A stretch of 64,000 bases of DNA from assembly GCA_038093975.1 (NCBI GenBank), contig JBBPTG010000002.1, positions 1 through 64,000 of the forward strand, given 5' to 3'. The DNA comes from Chalciporus piperatus. Lineage: Eukaryota; Basidiomycota; Agaricomycetes; Boletales; Boletaceae. Shown here piece by piece: positions 48,808 through 62,243 of the stretch (the first letter of the stretch is position 1; every line of letters starts with the position of its first letter). The notes under the pieces were generated by a model. It saw nothing but the letters and a program-made list of their open reading frames with translations, ran no database searches and was not told the origin of the DNA. The position numbers and the translations under genes were made by a program.

Positions 48808-49809
48808 CTATGAACTGCACAGGATGACAGTCGATCCATCCTCTAATTGCTCTGACAGCTCTAGAAAATTCTCTAGTATTGTATGCTCTCCGACTTCCTC
48901 TGAAATTTTCTCTAAATGAAGTGACTGAATGTTGTAATAAGTCACTGAGTGCCATTGACAGCAAGGGGGATTGCATACCATAGAGGCAGAGCTGGACAGA
49001 TTGAGGTGCTGAGTAATAAGGTCCAGTGCCTTTCCAGTGATGGTGGTCTGAGGTATGTTAGATAATGATACTTAGGTGTGAACCAGTGTCACCTTGCGGA
49101 ACCACAAAGTAATTTCCTTTGCTGATTGGCTTGCGACTTGAGTACGTACGTTAACATGAAGGCGCTGGTCAATGGCCACAACAGAGCCTTTGTCCTTTGG
49201 ATCCCCAGGGATAGCTCTATGACGCATCTTCATGAGGTTAACCTTGCGTAGCTGCTCCAGCTTCTTAGGGTCTGTAGGAATTTTCGCGGGACGACGTGCC
49301 ACGACAGGAGTGTGGGACGTCGACACGGACGCGGGGAAGTTTTGAGCTAGGATAGCACGGGCATCTTCATGCTTGACATCGTCCTCCTTCCCAGAGCTGA
49401 TGCCGGTGCATGAGTGAGACCGCTGATGGCGGTGACTACGGCTTGCGTAAGATATCTCGGATACAGAGGTGGTATGAACATACTGGACACAAAAAGAGAG
49501 CTGACAGCCAGGGCAGATCGCCGGAACACTCTGAGCGTCTCGCTCTTCATTCTGTGCGAGGTTGGCGGCAGTCGCTGAGCTGGAAAGAGAGGGCCTGCTG
49601 CACCCTTCAGATGCGCACCTGGAGCGAACCCCTGACGACGATAACACGAAGGGCTGATCATGAGGTCGGTTCGCATATGAACAACCGTGGAGGTCTGGCG
49701 AGACGTGGAGCTTGCAAAACCACCTCTGACAACTGCATTGGATCGGAAGGAAATCAAGGACGTTGCACGACTGCAGAAAACAATGTTTGCCGATGGGATC
49801 CAAATCCAT
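48808..49809 (-). CDS. CUZ1: AN1-type zinc finger protein, Cuz1/ZFAND1-like
   Basis: Cuz1/ZFAND1 couples the proteasome and Cdc48/p97, notably under arsenite stress and in stress-granule clearance. The start MDLDPIGKHCFLQSCNVLDF gives the first AN1 finger (HC...C...C.CQRWFCKLH...H.C). A second, weaker cysteine cluster (CPGCQLSFC...YRSHRHQRSHSC) follows after an intron. The C-terminal part is a ubiquitin-like fold: DQRLHVNV, EITLWFRK, TTITGKALDLITQHL and HTILENFLELSEQLEDGSTVILC. The gene extends beyond the first stop in the longest frame, through three further exons, to TAG at 48808-48810; the splice sites are GTGACA...CTCAG and GTATGC...TAGAG. Divergent to the FUSC gene (167 bp). Confidence 0.85.
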
Positions 49810-49975
49810 CGTCACCGTGCGAGTGCGAGTGCTCTGTCGACTTGATGCAGTAACTTCCAATCTAAGTTACTAGATGGTCACGATGGTCAATTACTAATTC
49901 CTTTATGAATCCACGACCAGACCATGAGGCCTTCACTTCGTTTCCACTCGATTGTCTTCCACTGTGCGGCCCGCC

Positions 49976-52900
49976 ATGCTTTCCGCCGCTGTCTATCGTC
50001 TGTATCAATTAGCAAGTTCTGTTCGTTTACCTCGTCGGGTGCTCGCTCGCATCCTATCTACCTTTCTCTGTGTCCTCGTTGTTGTCATCCGTCCATGTTC
50101 TCGCGTCGGAGGTACTAATGCTTTCCTTGTCCTCAGTCTGAAAGAGCTCGTATTTTCTGTCCAGGAGGATCTTGCTCAGCAAATAGAGATAACAATTCTC
50201 AACATCACCGGCGCTCTCCTCGGCATAGTCATCTCCACCCTTGCAAAGTATCTTTCGGCATTGTCCCGCATTGACTCGTTGTCCTCCCGGTTTATTCCCG
50301 CCCTCTTCCTTACACTTGTAGCATTTCTCGGTAAGCCGTGTAGCTCAGTCTCTGACCTCCTGTGACGTATTGGCTCGTCAGCCGGCTGGGCAAAGAGCCG
50401 TTTGCCGCGACTTCACCTATCTGCACGAATTTCGTGTTTCATTTCAATTTGGCTTCTCACTCAAAATGTCGGGGTACCCTCGGTATGTGTCATCCCTCCC
50501 ACCTCAGTTGTCGTCCTGATCTATCACCAGAGTGTACTCCCTGATACATACTCCTTCCTATGGATTACCTTTATGGCTGCCGTCATTTGCCTCCTCTCAA
50601 GCATCCTCGTCCTTCATTGGTCGTCAACCCACCTCGTTGAAGAGGTTTCGGCCACCCTACAAGGTCTCCACGACTGTCTCTCGCTTTCTCTGGAAGGCGT
50701 AGTCGCACCTCTTACCTCGAAACAGGTAGAAGGACTAACAAGGCTGCAAAATGATCTTGTTTCCAAGTCCGCATCATTGAATGAATTGTATTCTCAAGCC
50801 TCTTTCGAATTGCGTGTTGGTCGCGTGGCTCGTAGGTGGTTTAGGTCCCTCTCGCCATATTTTTGACGAATGTTTCCCCAAGTTAAACATCTCAAACCCC
50901 TTTTAGGCATCACAGAACATCTGCGTCGTGATCTGTCCTGGGGCATGTCTTATCACCACCGCTCACAGATGTCTCTCCCTGATTCTGAATGTGCTTCGAA
51001 ATATCCATTCCAATCTTCCGCCCTCGAGCTTGCTGGAGTCATATTGGCTTCGTTGAAGGCAGTGGAAAATCTTGTGCTGGTAGCTTATACCCACCCCACA
51101 TTTCGTCGTCGATCTATTGAACCAGAAAGGAATGCCGTAGTTTCTGCGTCCATCAATCTCAATGTCGCTTGGTATACTGTTCAGCAGAACTTGCGGAACA
51201 TGATCCTCCAAGCGGATGGTCATGGATCTTCTCTTCCTCCTAAGTGGCATCAACAGTCGTTGTTTGCAACCTCGCTGTTACAGGTAGGATAGTCCAACCC
51301 ATAAACAAGCTCCCGACACCAATAAACGTCCTAGATGGCCTACAATACGAGTCACATCCTCCAGGCATCGCAAAAAATTGCTGCTCACCACGAGGCATCT
51401 TCCATTCGCCTCTTCTACCCTCACATATCTCTACAATGGCTAGGTGTTTCCCCACGGACTTTCGCGACGGAGGAAGATGTGACCGCTTTGCCTTTGGAGC
51501 CACACGAAAACGCAACCAACCTTTCAGCACAAGAAGTCAGACAAGGAATGGCAACAGCGAGAGAGTCCTCCATCGCCTTGACTGAGAAAGGATCAACGGT
51601 CTGCTTCTCCGCATTCTGCAAAGCATCACTATTCCCGAGACCATCAATTCGTAGGCTGCTCTACTTTATTCCCTCGCTCTTTGCATGGCTCTGGAATCGT
51701 CCACAGACGCTTCATGTACGTCTGGCTGCTTCTGGAGCCATCCGAAAGGTCCAGCATTCTAGCCATCTACGACATGCCATCAAAAATGCTATCGGTGTTG
51801 CTACACTGAGCATACCGGCGTTTTTACCAGCCAATTCTGCAGGTGTGTCAGTAAGATCTCTCGTCTAGCGGCCTTCAACTTTGAACCCAGGACACAATTG
51901 GTTCACTACCTTTCACGGACAGTGGATCGTCATCAGTTACGTATGGGTATTGGAAACTAATACAGGTGCAACTTGGCGTATTGGCTATCTTCGTCTGGTG
52001 AGTCTGCTGTTCCGAGCTTAAAACTACGCCTTTGTTCTTACTCGCCATAGTCTGGGACAATCCTTGGTGCTATCTACTCTTACCTCGTAAGGCACACTCC
52101 CGTCCTTCCGATGTCCAATCTGAGTCTCGTATCCCATAGACTGTACTCGTATGCAATCAAAACGCCTACGGAATTGTTATCATGGTGACAGTGAGTTGTG
52201 TGATACAGGCCAACACCTCTAGCATAACATTTACCAGGCGTTTGACATTATTGTATCTTGTATCATTACGAAAAGTAGCTTCCCTTCTCTCGGTGTTGTC
52301 GCGTAAGTCATTTTCCTCACACACCCCGATAGTCTGTGTTGCTGACTGTTTTCAGATCCGTCACCTTGCCCCCAGTAGTTTTAGCGCAGTACCTCAATAA
52401 TCAGATGACCTATTCCACACTTGGTACCAACAATGGTTTCTTGAATTGATCACCTCTGAATGACTGATTCTTAGACCTTGCTCTGATTCGAGCTGCTACA
52501 ATCGCTATCGGAATTGTGTGTGCTCTGACTATGAATGCCCTCGTTTTCCCCAGGCACAGCAGGGTATGCACATCTGTCCGTTATAGGCGTCGTGCTGACC
52601 ACGTTTTAGGTTCTGTTCCTGGATCAGACGAGCCGCACTCTTGGGTTGCTTAGCCAGCTTTACCTTTTATTGGGAAGGTGGGCTTCACCTTCTCACAGTT
52701 AATCCATGCTGAATATGATTGACCAGAGACTTGTTCCGAGAACTCTACGTGTTTACTCCTCACGACAAACAAAAAACGATAAAACTCGAATTTCATATTC
52801 GCAACGCCTTGCAGCGGTCCAAATCTTTACTGACCACCATGTGCGAGGAGTTAAGCCTAGTGCCGGTCGGTTATCTCCTTCAGTTATCAAGAATTATCAC

Positions 52901-53482
52901 TGATTTTTTTCACGAAGAAACCGATGCGTCACTACAGAGAAGTGATACGACTCCTACAAAAGATTCTTGATCTCATGACAGGCTTGAGAAAAGTCAGAGA
53001 AAACATACCACGCAAAGAAACTGTGTTACCCGTTATCAAAGAACGACGCGAGTTTGTACGGCAAAGTTCATCATCCTGCAATGCTTGTTTGCACTGACTC
53101 ACACTCTTAGATATCATGCGTGTGCCTCGCCCTGTTTGCTAGTGAACACGTCTTTCGCGCACGACATCCACTTCCACAATTCTTTCCGTCTGCCCGTCAA
53201 TCGCTTGAAGTGCTCACCACTCAGATCGAGCATCATCTCTGCCAAGCTTTCGAAGAAGACCGGTCCCTTATCAAGCTTTCCTTGGTATATTCCCTCGCCG
53301 AGCGTAAAGTCATGCAACAGCTTGTCGAGGCGCTCGAGGAGCTCTTAGAACTTTGCAGAGAACTCTTCGGAACGTCCGCTTGGTTGATGCAATCATGTTC
53401 CGAAACCCTTGGAGACGAATACTACCTCACAAGTCCGGGCACGCCGGGTGATACGTGGTACAGCACTATTGGGAGAGTTTGA
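49976..53482 (+). CDS. FUSC-family integral membrane protein with DUF2421 (Bre4-like)
   Basis: A large multi-pass protein of fungi distantly related to bacterial fusaric-acid exporters and plant malate channels; yeast Bre4 affects brefeldin A sensitivity. Hydrophobic segments occur in two blocks. The first (50000-50640) has LSTFLCVLVVVIRPCSR, ITILNITGALLGIVIST, FIPALFLTLVAFL and WITFMAAVICLLSSILVL. The second (51880-52560) has WIVISYVWVLETNTGATWRI and IRAATIAIGIVCALTMNALVFP. Between them lies a soluble helical region. The C-terminal DUF2421 domain includes VLFLDQTSRTLGLLSQLYLL and, at the end, ASEHVFRARHPLPQFFPSARQ and LEELLELCRELFGTSAW. About 15 introns; individual boundaries in 51860-53110 are less certain. 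Transport substrate unknown. Confidence 0.82.
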
Positions 53483-56060
53483 TGTGTTGGGGTCCATTAG
53501 ATATTTCTGTCCTATCCTCGTCGCTTCTTGTTTAACAGATGGATAAGCTTAACTGCATCATGTCAATGTGACCGCGTTGTGACACGCGTTCGCGTTATTT
53601 GTCCGAACCAAATATTCTCGCTCAAAAGGAGTCTGCTGAACTTTTCAGAGAGTCCTCCAATGTTTCTTGCGACGATACTGCCCTTGACCGAGCGCTCTCC
53701 AACCTCACGCCCTCGTCGCTCAGGTGCTCATTCCCGTCACTTTACATCCTCTCCACCGCCCAGCTTTCCGCCACTTCTAGCCAAAAGATCCATCCTTGAC
53801 CCCGGTCGGGATGATTTCTAACCCTAAGAATCTACCGGTCGGGGGGAGCGTATTTTTCGCCTGTGTTGGTTCATCGCGACATGGAGTGACGGCGTCGAGA
53901 CGAGTCGGGTCCGTCATTCACAGCTGGGACTCTTCCTTCACATGTCGCGGGCGTTCGCTCGTTCATTGTCTACTTCATCTGTCATGAAGTCCCTTTCAAA
54001 CGCCTCATCATTTCTCCGGAACGCATTCATCTCGATCAAGACGCACACATTTGTTCACGCACGCACAAGTATCCCTCAGTATCATCTAGGGATCCCTTTG
54101 ACACGGTGTAGACACCCCGCACAGGAAGTGAATGCTTCTACCGTGTCGAGCCCTTATGTTTCAAAGGGCGAGATGGTACCGGACAGGCGAGATACTCTGC
54201 GTAACACATGATGTTGTCGTCTCGACCATGGATGCTAGAGATATGTCGCGGTTCTCTTTTGGCGTGTCTAGGGACGGAGCAGAACACGCACAGACATAGG
54301 ACTGCAGTGATATCCTGCGATGTGGAACGTGGGCCACGCACAGGGTGATCCTACCCACAATTGCCCATTCGTTGCTCTAGGGTTCCTTGACTGTGAACGA
54401 CACCCCACTTTGTGTCAACCAACATCATTCAGGCTCACGCACATGCTCCCCAAGACCCAAGTCTCTGACTTCCCCCCGAGGCGGGCTTTCGGGCTTACTC
54501 ACCGCTCTATCCTGGTGCTTTCAAGTCTTATTCGCGCGCCGTGGGCTGTACCTGGCTCTTTGTCGACTTCTAGAAAGTCGCTCAGAGCTTTGGTATCGGA
54601 GTCCTCAAACGTCTCTGTACGTCGCGAACTGGACATGGCTTCGTGGTGGCTAGCGAACCGGAACAATGGCCTGGAATGCATTTGGCTGTGGAATGCGATA
54701 CGCACAGGAAGCGCTTCGTCGTCAATCGTGCTCGAGGTTCGCAGAAACTCCAACCCCGCCGTCATCGGCTTCCATACCGGCGGCCTCCCACCCCCATCAT
54801 ACTCCTACGTGGCTACAACCGTTCGTTGGTCCCCGTGTGTCGCTGTACACTTCATAACCGGTTCACGTCGAGTCGGACGGCAGCGCTTCGGATTTCAAAG
54901 CCGCGATGATTCCTGGATATTTGTCGGTTCCGCATCAATGGTGGCCAAGACCTGGCAAAGAATTTCGCTCCTGCTTTTGCATTTGACCTTCGTCGCTGTG
55001 ATCTGCTTCCTCGGTCAGCGCGGCTCCTGGGATCTGCACGATTTACCTGATGGTCCTCCTATATTTGTTGTCGTCCCATCTCGCCCAGCTCGTACACTTA
55101 TCCGCATTCGGGCGCCTGCTCATTGGTCTTGAGGGTTTCTCACCCTGTTGCAGTTGCTTCTCCCCCGGGAGGGGCAACAGAGATTCGTTCTCGAGGGCAA
55201 TTGGGTTGGATTACTTCGAGATGCATGTGCGGAACGTTGAATGACGGGAACCACGCACTGAGCGGGCAGGTGGTGATGCCCTTAGCTATCGAAGGGGAGG
55301 GTATCTCTGCAGGCTCAGACGCGCTGTGCCTCAACCACAAGCACGTGCAAGGAGGCAAAACAAAGCAGCTGGCAAATTTGCGCCGAGCGAGCTGTCGCGG
55401 GCCTGGCACACTTCAGTAGGGTCGTTGTTTTTGGGTCCTAGAGAGCTCCATCAAAGTGCCGCTCGCCGCAGTACCAGGTGGTTGATCCGTTGGTGACGCA
55501 CGTGGTGAGCGATGGCCGATAAGAATGGGAGTGTGCGCCCACAATCCGCACGGTGTGCGTTTTTGGGGATCGTGTCTGGAGTGGGGGAAGGCCTTCCTTC
55601 GAGAGTGGGATGCTTGGCTTTGTGATCATCCTCGGTGGTGACCGTTGCCTCTGTGGAATGACTGGTGATGGACTGGCGAGGCGCTGATCTGCCTATGACC
55701 CACGTGCTCCCAAATTTTTTGTTTGGTCTCGTCTTCGTGACGATGTTGTGGATTTGATTTGGAGGACAGTCCAAAGTTATCTCGGGGCTGACGCACTATA
55801 CAGAGCCTGACTAGGGGAATCAATTAATCATGCTCCGCAGTTGGTACCCTTGTCTCGTATGAAACGCACGATTCCATGAACTCGTTCATTAATATGTTAC
55901 CTTGTCCTTCCCTCAGAAACTAGATGCTTCGTGGTAAGTATGAGTATGATGATATCACGAGATCACTGTGCTGGTAAGAACGGAAGTCGCGTTTATGAAC
56001 ATCGTAAAGAAAGGCTCGGAGCCATGCGTTGTCCTAGTCTACTAATAAGCGAAGTACAGG
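53483..56060. other. Unresolved stretch, no confident gene
   Basis: Several overlapping frames are open, the longest being 54320-55132 (+, 270 codons). They lack any domain I know, and at 54500-54900 all three plus frames are nearly open, which suggests GC composition and not coding. A piece at 55438-55629 (-) ends THTVRIVGAHSHSYRPS and GSTTWYCGERHFDGAL and may be an exon of a small secreted protein. A possible small peptide at 54141-54297 (+) reads CRALMFQRARWYRTGE. One or two undetected genes may lie here. Confidence 0.35.
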
Positions 56061-56500
56061 TTAAACTGTATCAATGCTGTTGTCACGGTAGAACTTGTGT
56101 GTAGATGATGATCCCGCCGGATGTCTTGCTGGGGTGGGTGGAGTGAGTATCATGCGCATGGCGGGGCCATTGGAGGGTTTGCCAATTGTGAGAGGACGGG
56201 AAGGGGAGAGCGTTACGGAGTCGGACATGGAATGCCTGTGGATGGGTGGACGGCGGCGGACAGCGCGACTGATTACAATCCAGATCGCCAGGACCATGGA
56301 AAGCAAGATGATTGTCGTGGCAACTGAAGCGAAAAGACCTGAATAGAGGTGAGTATTGTGGAACTTTTGGAAGGGCGGTCGACGCACTGAATGTGGACAT
56401 ACCAGTGGTGGTTGAAGTGTCTAGACAGGGGTCACTCCGAATACGGAGTGTTGACGTGTATGTGGGCGTCAGTGGCAGTAACCAAGTTGCGGTAAGTAGT
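56061..56500 (-). CDS. Small single-pass membrane protein (5' end uncertain)
   Basis: An exon ending TSTLRIRSDPCLDTSTTTG joins, by a GTATGT...ATTCAG intron (about 56365-56428), to LFASVATTIILLSMVLAIWI and VISRAVRRRPPIHRH. The latter is a transmembrane helix followed by a basic stop-transfer. A Ser/Pro-rich cytosolic tail ends FYRDNSIDTV. The N-terminal part is Thr/Ser-rich. Where it begins is unclear; an ATG at 56606 would overlap the formin ATG on the opposite strand. I do not recognise the family. The layout resembles fungal Mid2-like or mucin-like small sensors, but that is only a guess. Confidence 0.4.
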
Positions 56501-56604
56501 GGTAGTAGATCATTACCAACTTTCAGCGTATCATCCAGCCAAGTCGATACTGTGCACCACCTCGCGGGCAAGATTGCCCCAACCACGACGGGCAGATATC
56601 GTCC

Positions 56605-59600
56605 ATGGATACCATATTCGGCAGGAAGAAGCAGCAACCTCGCGTTTCTTCCGTCTCAGGTCAAGACTTGGCTGACTCTGTTCCGTACGACAAACTTCCG
56701 CCCAATCGCTCTCCTCTCGCAGTCAGTACTCTTTCTCAAGGTCTCCGTGGCGCCCCCACCACCTCGGTCATCTCCGCTCCCCTCACGAATCCAACCCTCA
56801 CAGCCAATGGCATAGACCTTAATGTCAACCTTACGAACCTACAGCGTGCTAGGCTAGAGAAAGAGAAAGCTTCCACTCCTTCAAATAGACCAGATTCGTC
56901 TTTCAGCACCGCCGAATCGTCGACTTTATACAACGAGTCTATCCCGTCTTTCACTCCGAAACGTCCCAAGACTCCCACTTCCCACAAACTCCGTAAGAGT
57001 GAAGCCTCCATCTCATCTGGTCGCAGGAGTCCGTCAGGTTCCGATTTTAGTTCCGTCCCCGTCCCAACATCCCCAAGTATCTCTCTCTCTCTGTTGCGAC
57101 CTCTCCATGGCCAAGACAACCCCTCCTCACGCTTTTCTACCTCAACATCACACTCTGATAGCCACTCGGCTCATCTGTCCAACATATTTCACAAGCATCA
57201 CACGGAGGAGTTCCACTTCTCTCGCCCGGAAAAGGACGAAGAAATCGAAGCTCTCTTTGCCCATGTTGCTCACCAGCGCGATCTGCACGGCGTTGACAAT
57301 CTATCTATAGCGCAGAAGTGGAGCATCGTCTGTGCCGCAGAACAAATGCGACGGCAGGACGATAAAAATGCAGCCCAGAAGACCGTCATGTCCGGCGAAG
57401 GTTCGCCAGAGTGGTATATACGCAGATTCTTGGACGGTACTATCACCGCCAAGCAAGTTTCTAGTGTCTGGGTCTCATTGCGAGGACATGAAACTAGGTA
57501 CCATAGTCCCCGTCGCTTTCTAAATCCTACTTACGTTACTTCTAGTTGGCTGGACACTTTCATAGATCTTAGAGGGACGGCTGTACTGGCACAGTCACTG
57601 GCACAGCTTAGTCGCAAGCCCAAGAGGTAATGTTTTTTCCTTTTTGCCTGTCGGATGTATTCAATGTTGTGCCTCCAGAGATACCACTCTAGAGCATGAA
57701 ATTGCCAAGTGCTTGAAAGTTATCTTTAATAGCACTGTAAGTGAGCTTGCGGTTTCGGACCTTGCTTATCTCACGACCCATGCAGCTCCGAGTTAGAGAG
57801 GCTACGAAAATACCCAATATCGTCACTCAAATTATCTCAGCTCTCAATTCTCCTCACTTTCCGACCCGCCGGACTATCCTTGAGGTGCTCCTGTCGATCG
57901 TCTACTGTAGCCGAGACTCCCTCGAACTCGTCTTCCGTGGTCTTGCGACTCTTAGTCAAACCAATGGCGATTCAACTGGTTGTTACGATTATTGGTTCCA
58001 GTCGTTCGAAAGCGTGCTTCAAGGGCGGGGGAAGATGGGCACTCTCGTCGGTGCTAGTGACGAATTAAAGCGCATCGGAGGGGATAGCTCGGTGTTGAAT
58101 GAATATATTGTGAGTCTATCTGCCCCTCCCCCTTCTCTTATCAGTGCTGATGACCTGGCCTGCAGCTCGTCAACATCGGGCTCATAGTCCGTATCATAGA
58201 TGTCATAGAGGATCTCGACATCCGCATGCATCATCGCATCCTGATGGATTCTGCTGGCCTGCCACGGATTGTTGCTCTTTGTCGCCAACTTGGCATACCT
58301 GCTATGAACAAACAACTCGACGAGCTTGAAGCTATGCTTGAAGAGGACGAACAACGTCTACGCGAGCGACAAGACTCGGAAATCTTGGCCGACTTCTCCA
58401 ACCCAGAGGACGTCTGGAGCGCCCTGCAATCACGTACAGAGGGTTCGCGTGCAAAGGACTACTTCCTGTCCATGATGCGGCATATGTTACTGATTCGGGA
58501 AGAAGGCCCACAGCTCGCCTATCATTATCAATTGTTGGATTCCGTGGTCACAGACGTCGTGATGGACGGGAAACTAGCTACAGCAGAACAGAGACTCGGG
58601 CACTCCGTGCAACAGATAATTGCTCGGTTGAACGAGTCAGATAGGCTCCAAGTCGCGGAGACTGAGGCTAACGAAGCTCGCGCACAAGCTCTCCGTCTCA
58701 AGCTTGAGAAGGAAACACTGGAGGAAGAGATATCGCAAGGCCTCGATGGGCTCGTCGGCCAGCTAAAAGAGCAGGTAGCTCACCTCGAACAAAAACTGGT
58801 GGTTGCCCGCGAAACGACGTCTCGACTTCAAAATCAGCTCGAGGTGCAGAAAGCTGGATATGAGGAACAGATTGCGCAGCTTGAGGCACAGATCATGGAG
58901 TTGTTCAGGATGCTGAAGGAACTAGGAAAGGGAGTGGACAAGATCATTGATTCGAACAACGGGCCTATGGATCGGAAGACGCTCATCGAGGTGCTGAACA
59001 GGCATCTGGAGAGGTCGAAGACGATAGGTATTCTCGAGGGTAAGGGGCGAAGGAGGAAAAAGGGTAGTGCTGGTGCTGCAGAAGGAGAGGATGAGACGGA
59101 TGGATCTGACGAAGAAAATCAAGACACGACACCCAGGAAGACTGATGTGAAGAGAGGCCCCTCTGGACGGGGTAGAGTTAATGGGGCCACTAAACCTGCT
59201 CGAATATCAACAGCACAAGGCGGCCGTGACTCCCAATTCATGGACGCGGACGAAGCAGATGTTCGCGAGCAGATCCAACATCAGCTGGCTGCTGGTGTCA
59301 CGATTGTGCGTTTCCGTCCATTGCCTATATTATTACATGGTGGTCCTAGCTAATAATCCGCAGCTCTCCCCAGAAGGTGGACATATGGCTAGCCCCCGCA
59401 GTATCCGAGGTTCACCAAGACGCGCGAACAGGCCTATCGAAGATACACCGTCATTATCTCGCTCAGCTCGTTCTAACAATCTTGCCGTGCCACGCTCAGA
59501 CGATTCCATCGATCATAGTGATCGTGATTCGTCTTTGCGAGGCGACGAACACGACGCTGAGAGCGAATTTGGGCAGTCGACTCGCAGTGGCTTCAGTGCT

Positions 59601-62243
59601 CTCACAGATGATACGCACCCTACTTCTGTCAGCTCTGGAAGTTCTGTCGAAAGCTCACGGGGCCACCAACCACGGTCCTTCACGGAGCAACTTGCGAAGC
59701 GACTTCATGCCCATGGACGTGCGCCTTCGATGTCTGACGGTAGTCCTACGCCTGAACCTCCCCTTCCGACACTCCCTGAGGAGTCAGACTCTGGAAATGT
59801 TCCACCACCACCACCACCACCACCACCACCACCACCACCACCACCACCCCCTCCCCCGCCGCCACCGCCACCACCTCCTCCTATGCAAGCGAGAAGCCCA
59901 CCGTCCAAAGATGATGCGGAAGACGAGAGTGAAGATCCCCCGCCGCCACCACCTCCGCCTCCACCACCTCCGCCTCCACCACCTCCGCCTCCTCCTCCGC
60001 GCGTTGGTTACCTCGGAAAACCATCCTCCTCTTCAAATGGCGCATTTCCGCCTCCGCCGCCTCCCCCCATGAGGGGAATCGCTTCTTCCGCAAGTTCGGC
60101 CCCGAGCTCTCGTGCATCCATGCTTCTTGGCGCCAACTTCTCCGTCATGCTTTCTGCTCGCAAGGATATGCCTTATACGCCAGGAATTAAGATGAAGCAG
60201 CTTCAGTGGGATAAGCTCCCTCAGCAACAGGTCGCTAAGACACTCTGGAGCGACGAGGACACTCGTAAGGAACAGGAAATGCTGAAGAAGCTGCAAATTG
60301 ACGGTATATGGTCCGAGATGGAGGAGGACTTCAAGGCTAAGCAGCTAATGATCAACCTAATGGGCACGTGGTTTGTAGTCGTTATTGTTTTATATGCACC
60401 TGACACCTCCGCAATAGCTCGACAAAAGCAGGCAGAGTTGAAGAGCGTCCTCGATCCTCAGACCAAGAAACGAGTTGGTACGTCCCTTCGCGACGTTAAC
60501 AAAGTGTATCCGGTGACGAGACCTGGCGTTGCCTAGAAATTCTCATCCAACGAGTCAAGAAATTAGAACCGGAAGACATCGCACGGCGAATACAACAGTT
60601 TGATCAGGAAACATGCACTGAGGTTTTCCTCAGCGAACTCAAGGGTGTCCTTCCAACTCCTGAGCAGGTGATTTTTTCCGTAACTTATCGAGTTTCCTGG
60701 GCTTAATATGTCACTTTAGGTTGGCAAGCTCAATGTTTATCGAAATGCCGAGCCCGAGGAGCTTGCTGGCTTACATGCATCAGACCGTCTCATGGTGAAA
60801 CTCATTCAGATCGACCGCCTTGGTCCTCGAATACAAGGCATGCTCTACAAATGCAAATTCGAGGAACAGTGGTCACTCCTTGACGAGGTGAGAACCGTTC
60901 GAGTCGCCTGTGATTCGCCTACTGAACCCGCGGGTAGGGGGCTAGGAAGATTAGCCAAGCGAGTGAGGCGTTGCTCCATGCCAAACAATTCAAAGAAGTG
61001 TTAAACGTCGGTATTCACCCCCGTTGTCCTCTCGTCCAATACTGACGATCACCTAGCTCATTCTGATGGTCGGGAACTACATGAATGGCACTGGGGTCAA
61101 AGGTGGGGCCTTTGGTTTCCGTGCCAGTAGCATAAATAAGGTATGTGCGATATCGTTTGCTACCCTTCTTCGTGCTCATTTTTCCACACAGCTCGTGGAT
61201 ACCAAATCTGTCAATAACACAACTCTCTTGCATTTCCTCGAGAGGACCGTTCATAAACACTTCCCTGACATGGAACAGTTCCTTGAGGAGCTGAATAGAC
61301 CAGCGGAAGCCTATCGAGGTTCGTCTTATGTATGGTTCCTCGAACCATCAGAGTAATTTCCGCAAAGTCAACATGCAGGACGTCAGAAAAGACCTTGTTG
61401 TTCTCCGGGACGGTCTCAAGCGTATACGCCAAGAATTGAACGACCACTACGTTGACGTGACTCGAAATGACGGCTTCAGTAGGCAAATGTGGCAATTTGT
61501 TGGAAAGGCCAGCGCGAAGATAGATGACCTTGTGGACGATGTCAATCATGCTGAGACCACCTTCACGGAGGTCGTTGGGTATTATGGTGAAGACCACAAA
61601 AGCATGACATCATCAGAATTCTTCGCGGTCTTCAAGACATTTGTTACTTCGTACCGGGTAACTCTACCGTCTGGGAGTGTAATCGAAACAGTTTGCTGAC
61701 TCTGCGGTCTCTTCTCAGAAATGTATGTCCGATAACCAAACCGCAGCCGAAGAAAAGGCCGCTATGGAGAAACGCAAACAAGCTATGGCGGAGTCGAGGT
61801 TGCACAAGCAGAATGCTCAACCACAGTCTAGCCCGCAGGAAGAAGACAACGCCGTGTTGGATAACCTACTAGAGAAACTGCGCAACGGGGATACCATCAG
61901 TGGACGCAAGGCGCGTCGGACACGACCTTCCAAACCTGAAGGCAAGCCCCCCGTCCCGCTCATCACCGCTAACGGGACCGCCGATACCGCACACGTCGCG
62001 CAAAATATGTTAGCTGCGCTTCAAGCCAACGGCTTTGCGCCTCCGCCTGGGTCTCCGATAACATCCACGACACCAAGGCGGAGGCCACGACGGAGGACAC
62101 AGGGATTGCTAAGCGAGGCTGGTGACTCGCATTCGGAGGTGGCGTCGCCTGTGGCTGCATTGCCTGACCTGCCCACAGTATCGGACTTCGGGTTGGAATC
62201 AGAGTCGACCATGGACTCGGACTCGGACTTGACATTGACATGA
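56605..62243 (+). CDS. BNI1: Formin (Bni1/SepA type)
   Basis: Nucleates and elongates linear actin filaments for polarity and septation. Start MDTIFGRKKQQPRVSSV; a Ser-rich lead is followed by the GTPase-binding/FH3 region (57200-58560: WYIRRFLDGTITAKQVSSVW, LRVREATKIPNIVTQI). A coiled coil follows (58680-58920). The FH1 region (59800-60090) contains two runs of more than 20 prolines. The FH2 domain (60150-61690) shows MKQLQWDKLPQQQVAKTLW, GKLNVYRNAEPEELAGLH, LILMVGNYMNGTGVKGGAFG and LVDTKSVNNTTLLHFLER. Near the C-terminus VLDNLLEKLRNGDTISGRKA with a basic tail is an autoregulatory DAD. About twelve introns; one in 59310-59362 has a short hydrophobic read-through that I treat as intronic. Total roughly 1,700 residues. 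Confidence 0.95.
59800..60005 (+). repeat. (CCA/CCG/CCT)n microsatellite encoding FH1 polyproline
   Basis: A pure CCA run of about 40 bp starting near 59802 passes into mixed CCC/CCG/CCT proline codons to about 59882. A second block with CCACCTCCGCCT units covers 59938-60000. Both are in frame within the formin. The His-rich reading in another frame is an artefact. Confidence 0.9.

Noticed and set aside
54320..55132. 270-codon ORF considered as a gene
   Set aside because: No domain, no good start context, and neighbouring frames are also open over much of its length; kept only as part of an unresolved gap.
59377..60072. 231-codon ORF with a long His run
   Set aside because: It is the formin FH1 CCA repeat read in another frame (CAC = His); the true frame is fixed by the FH3 and FH2 domains on both sides.
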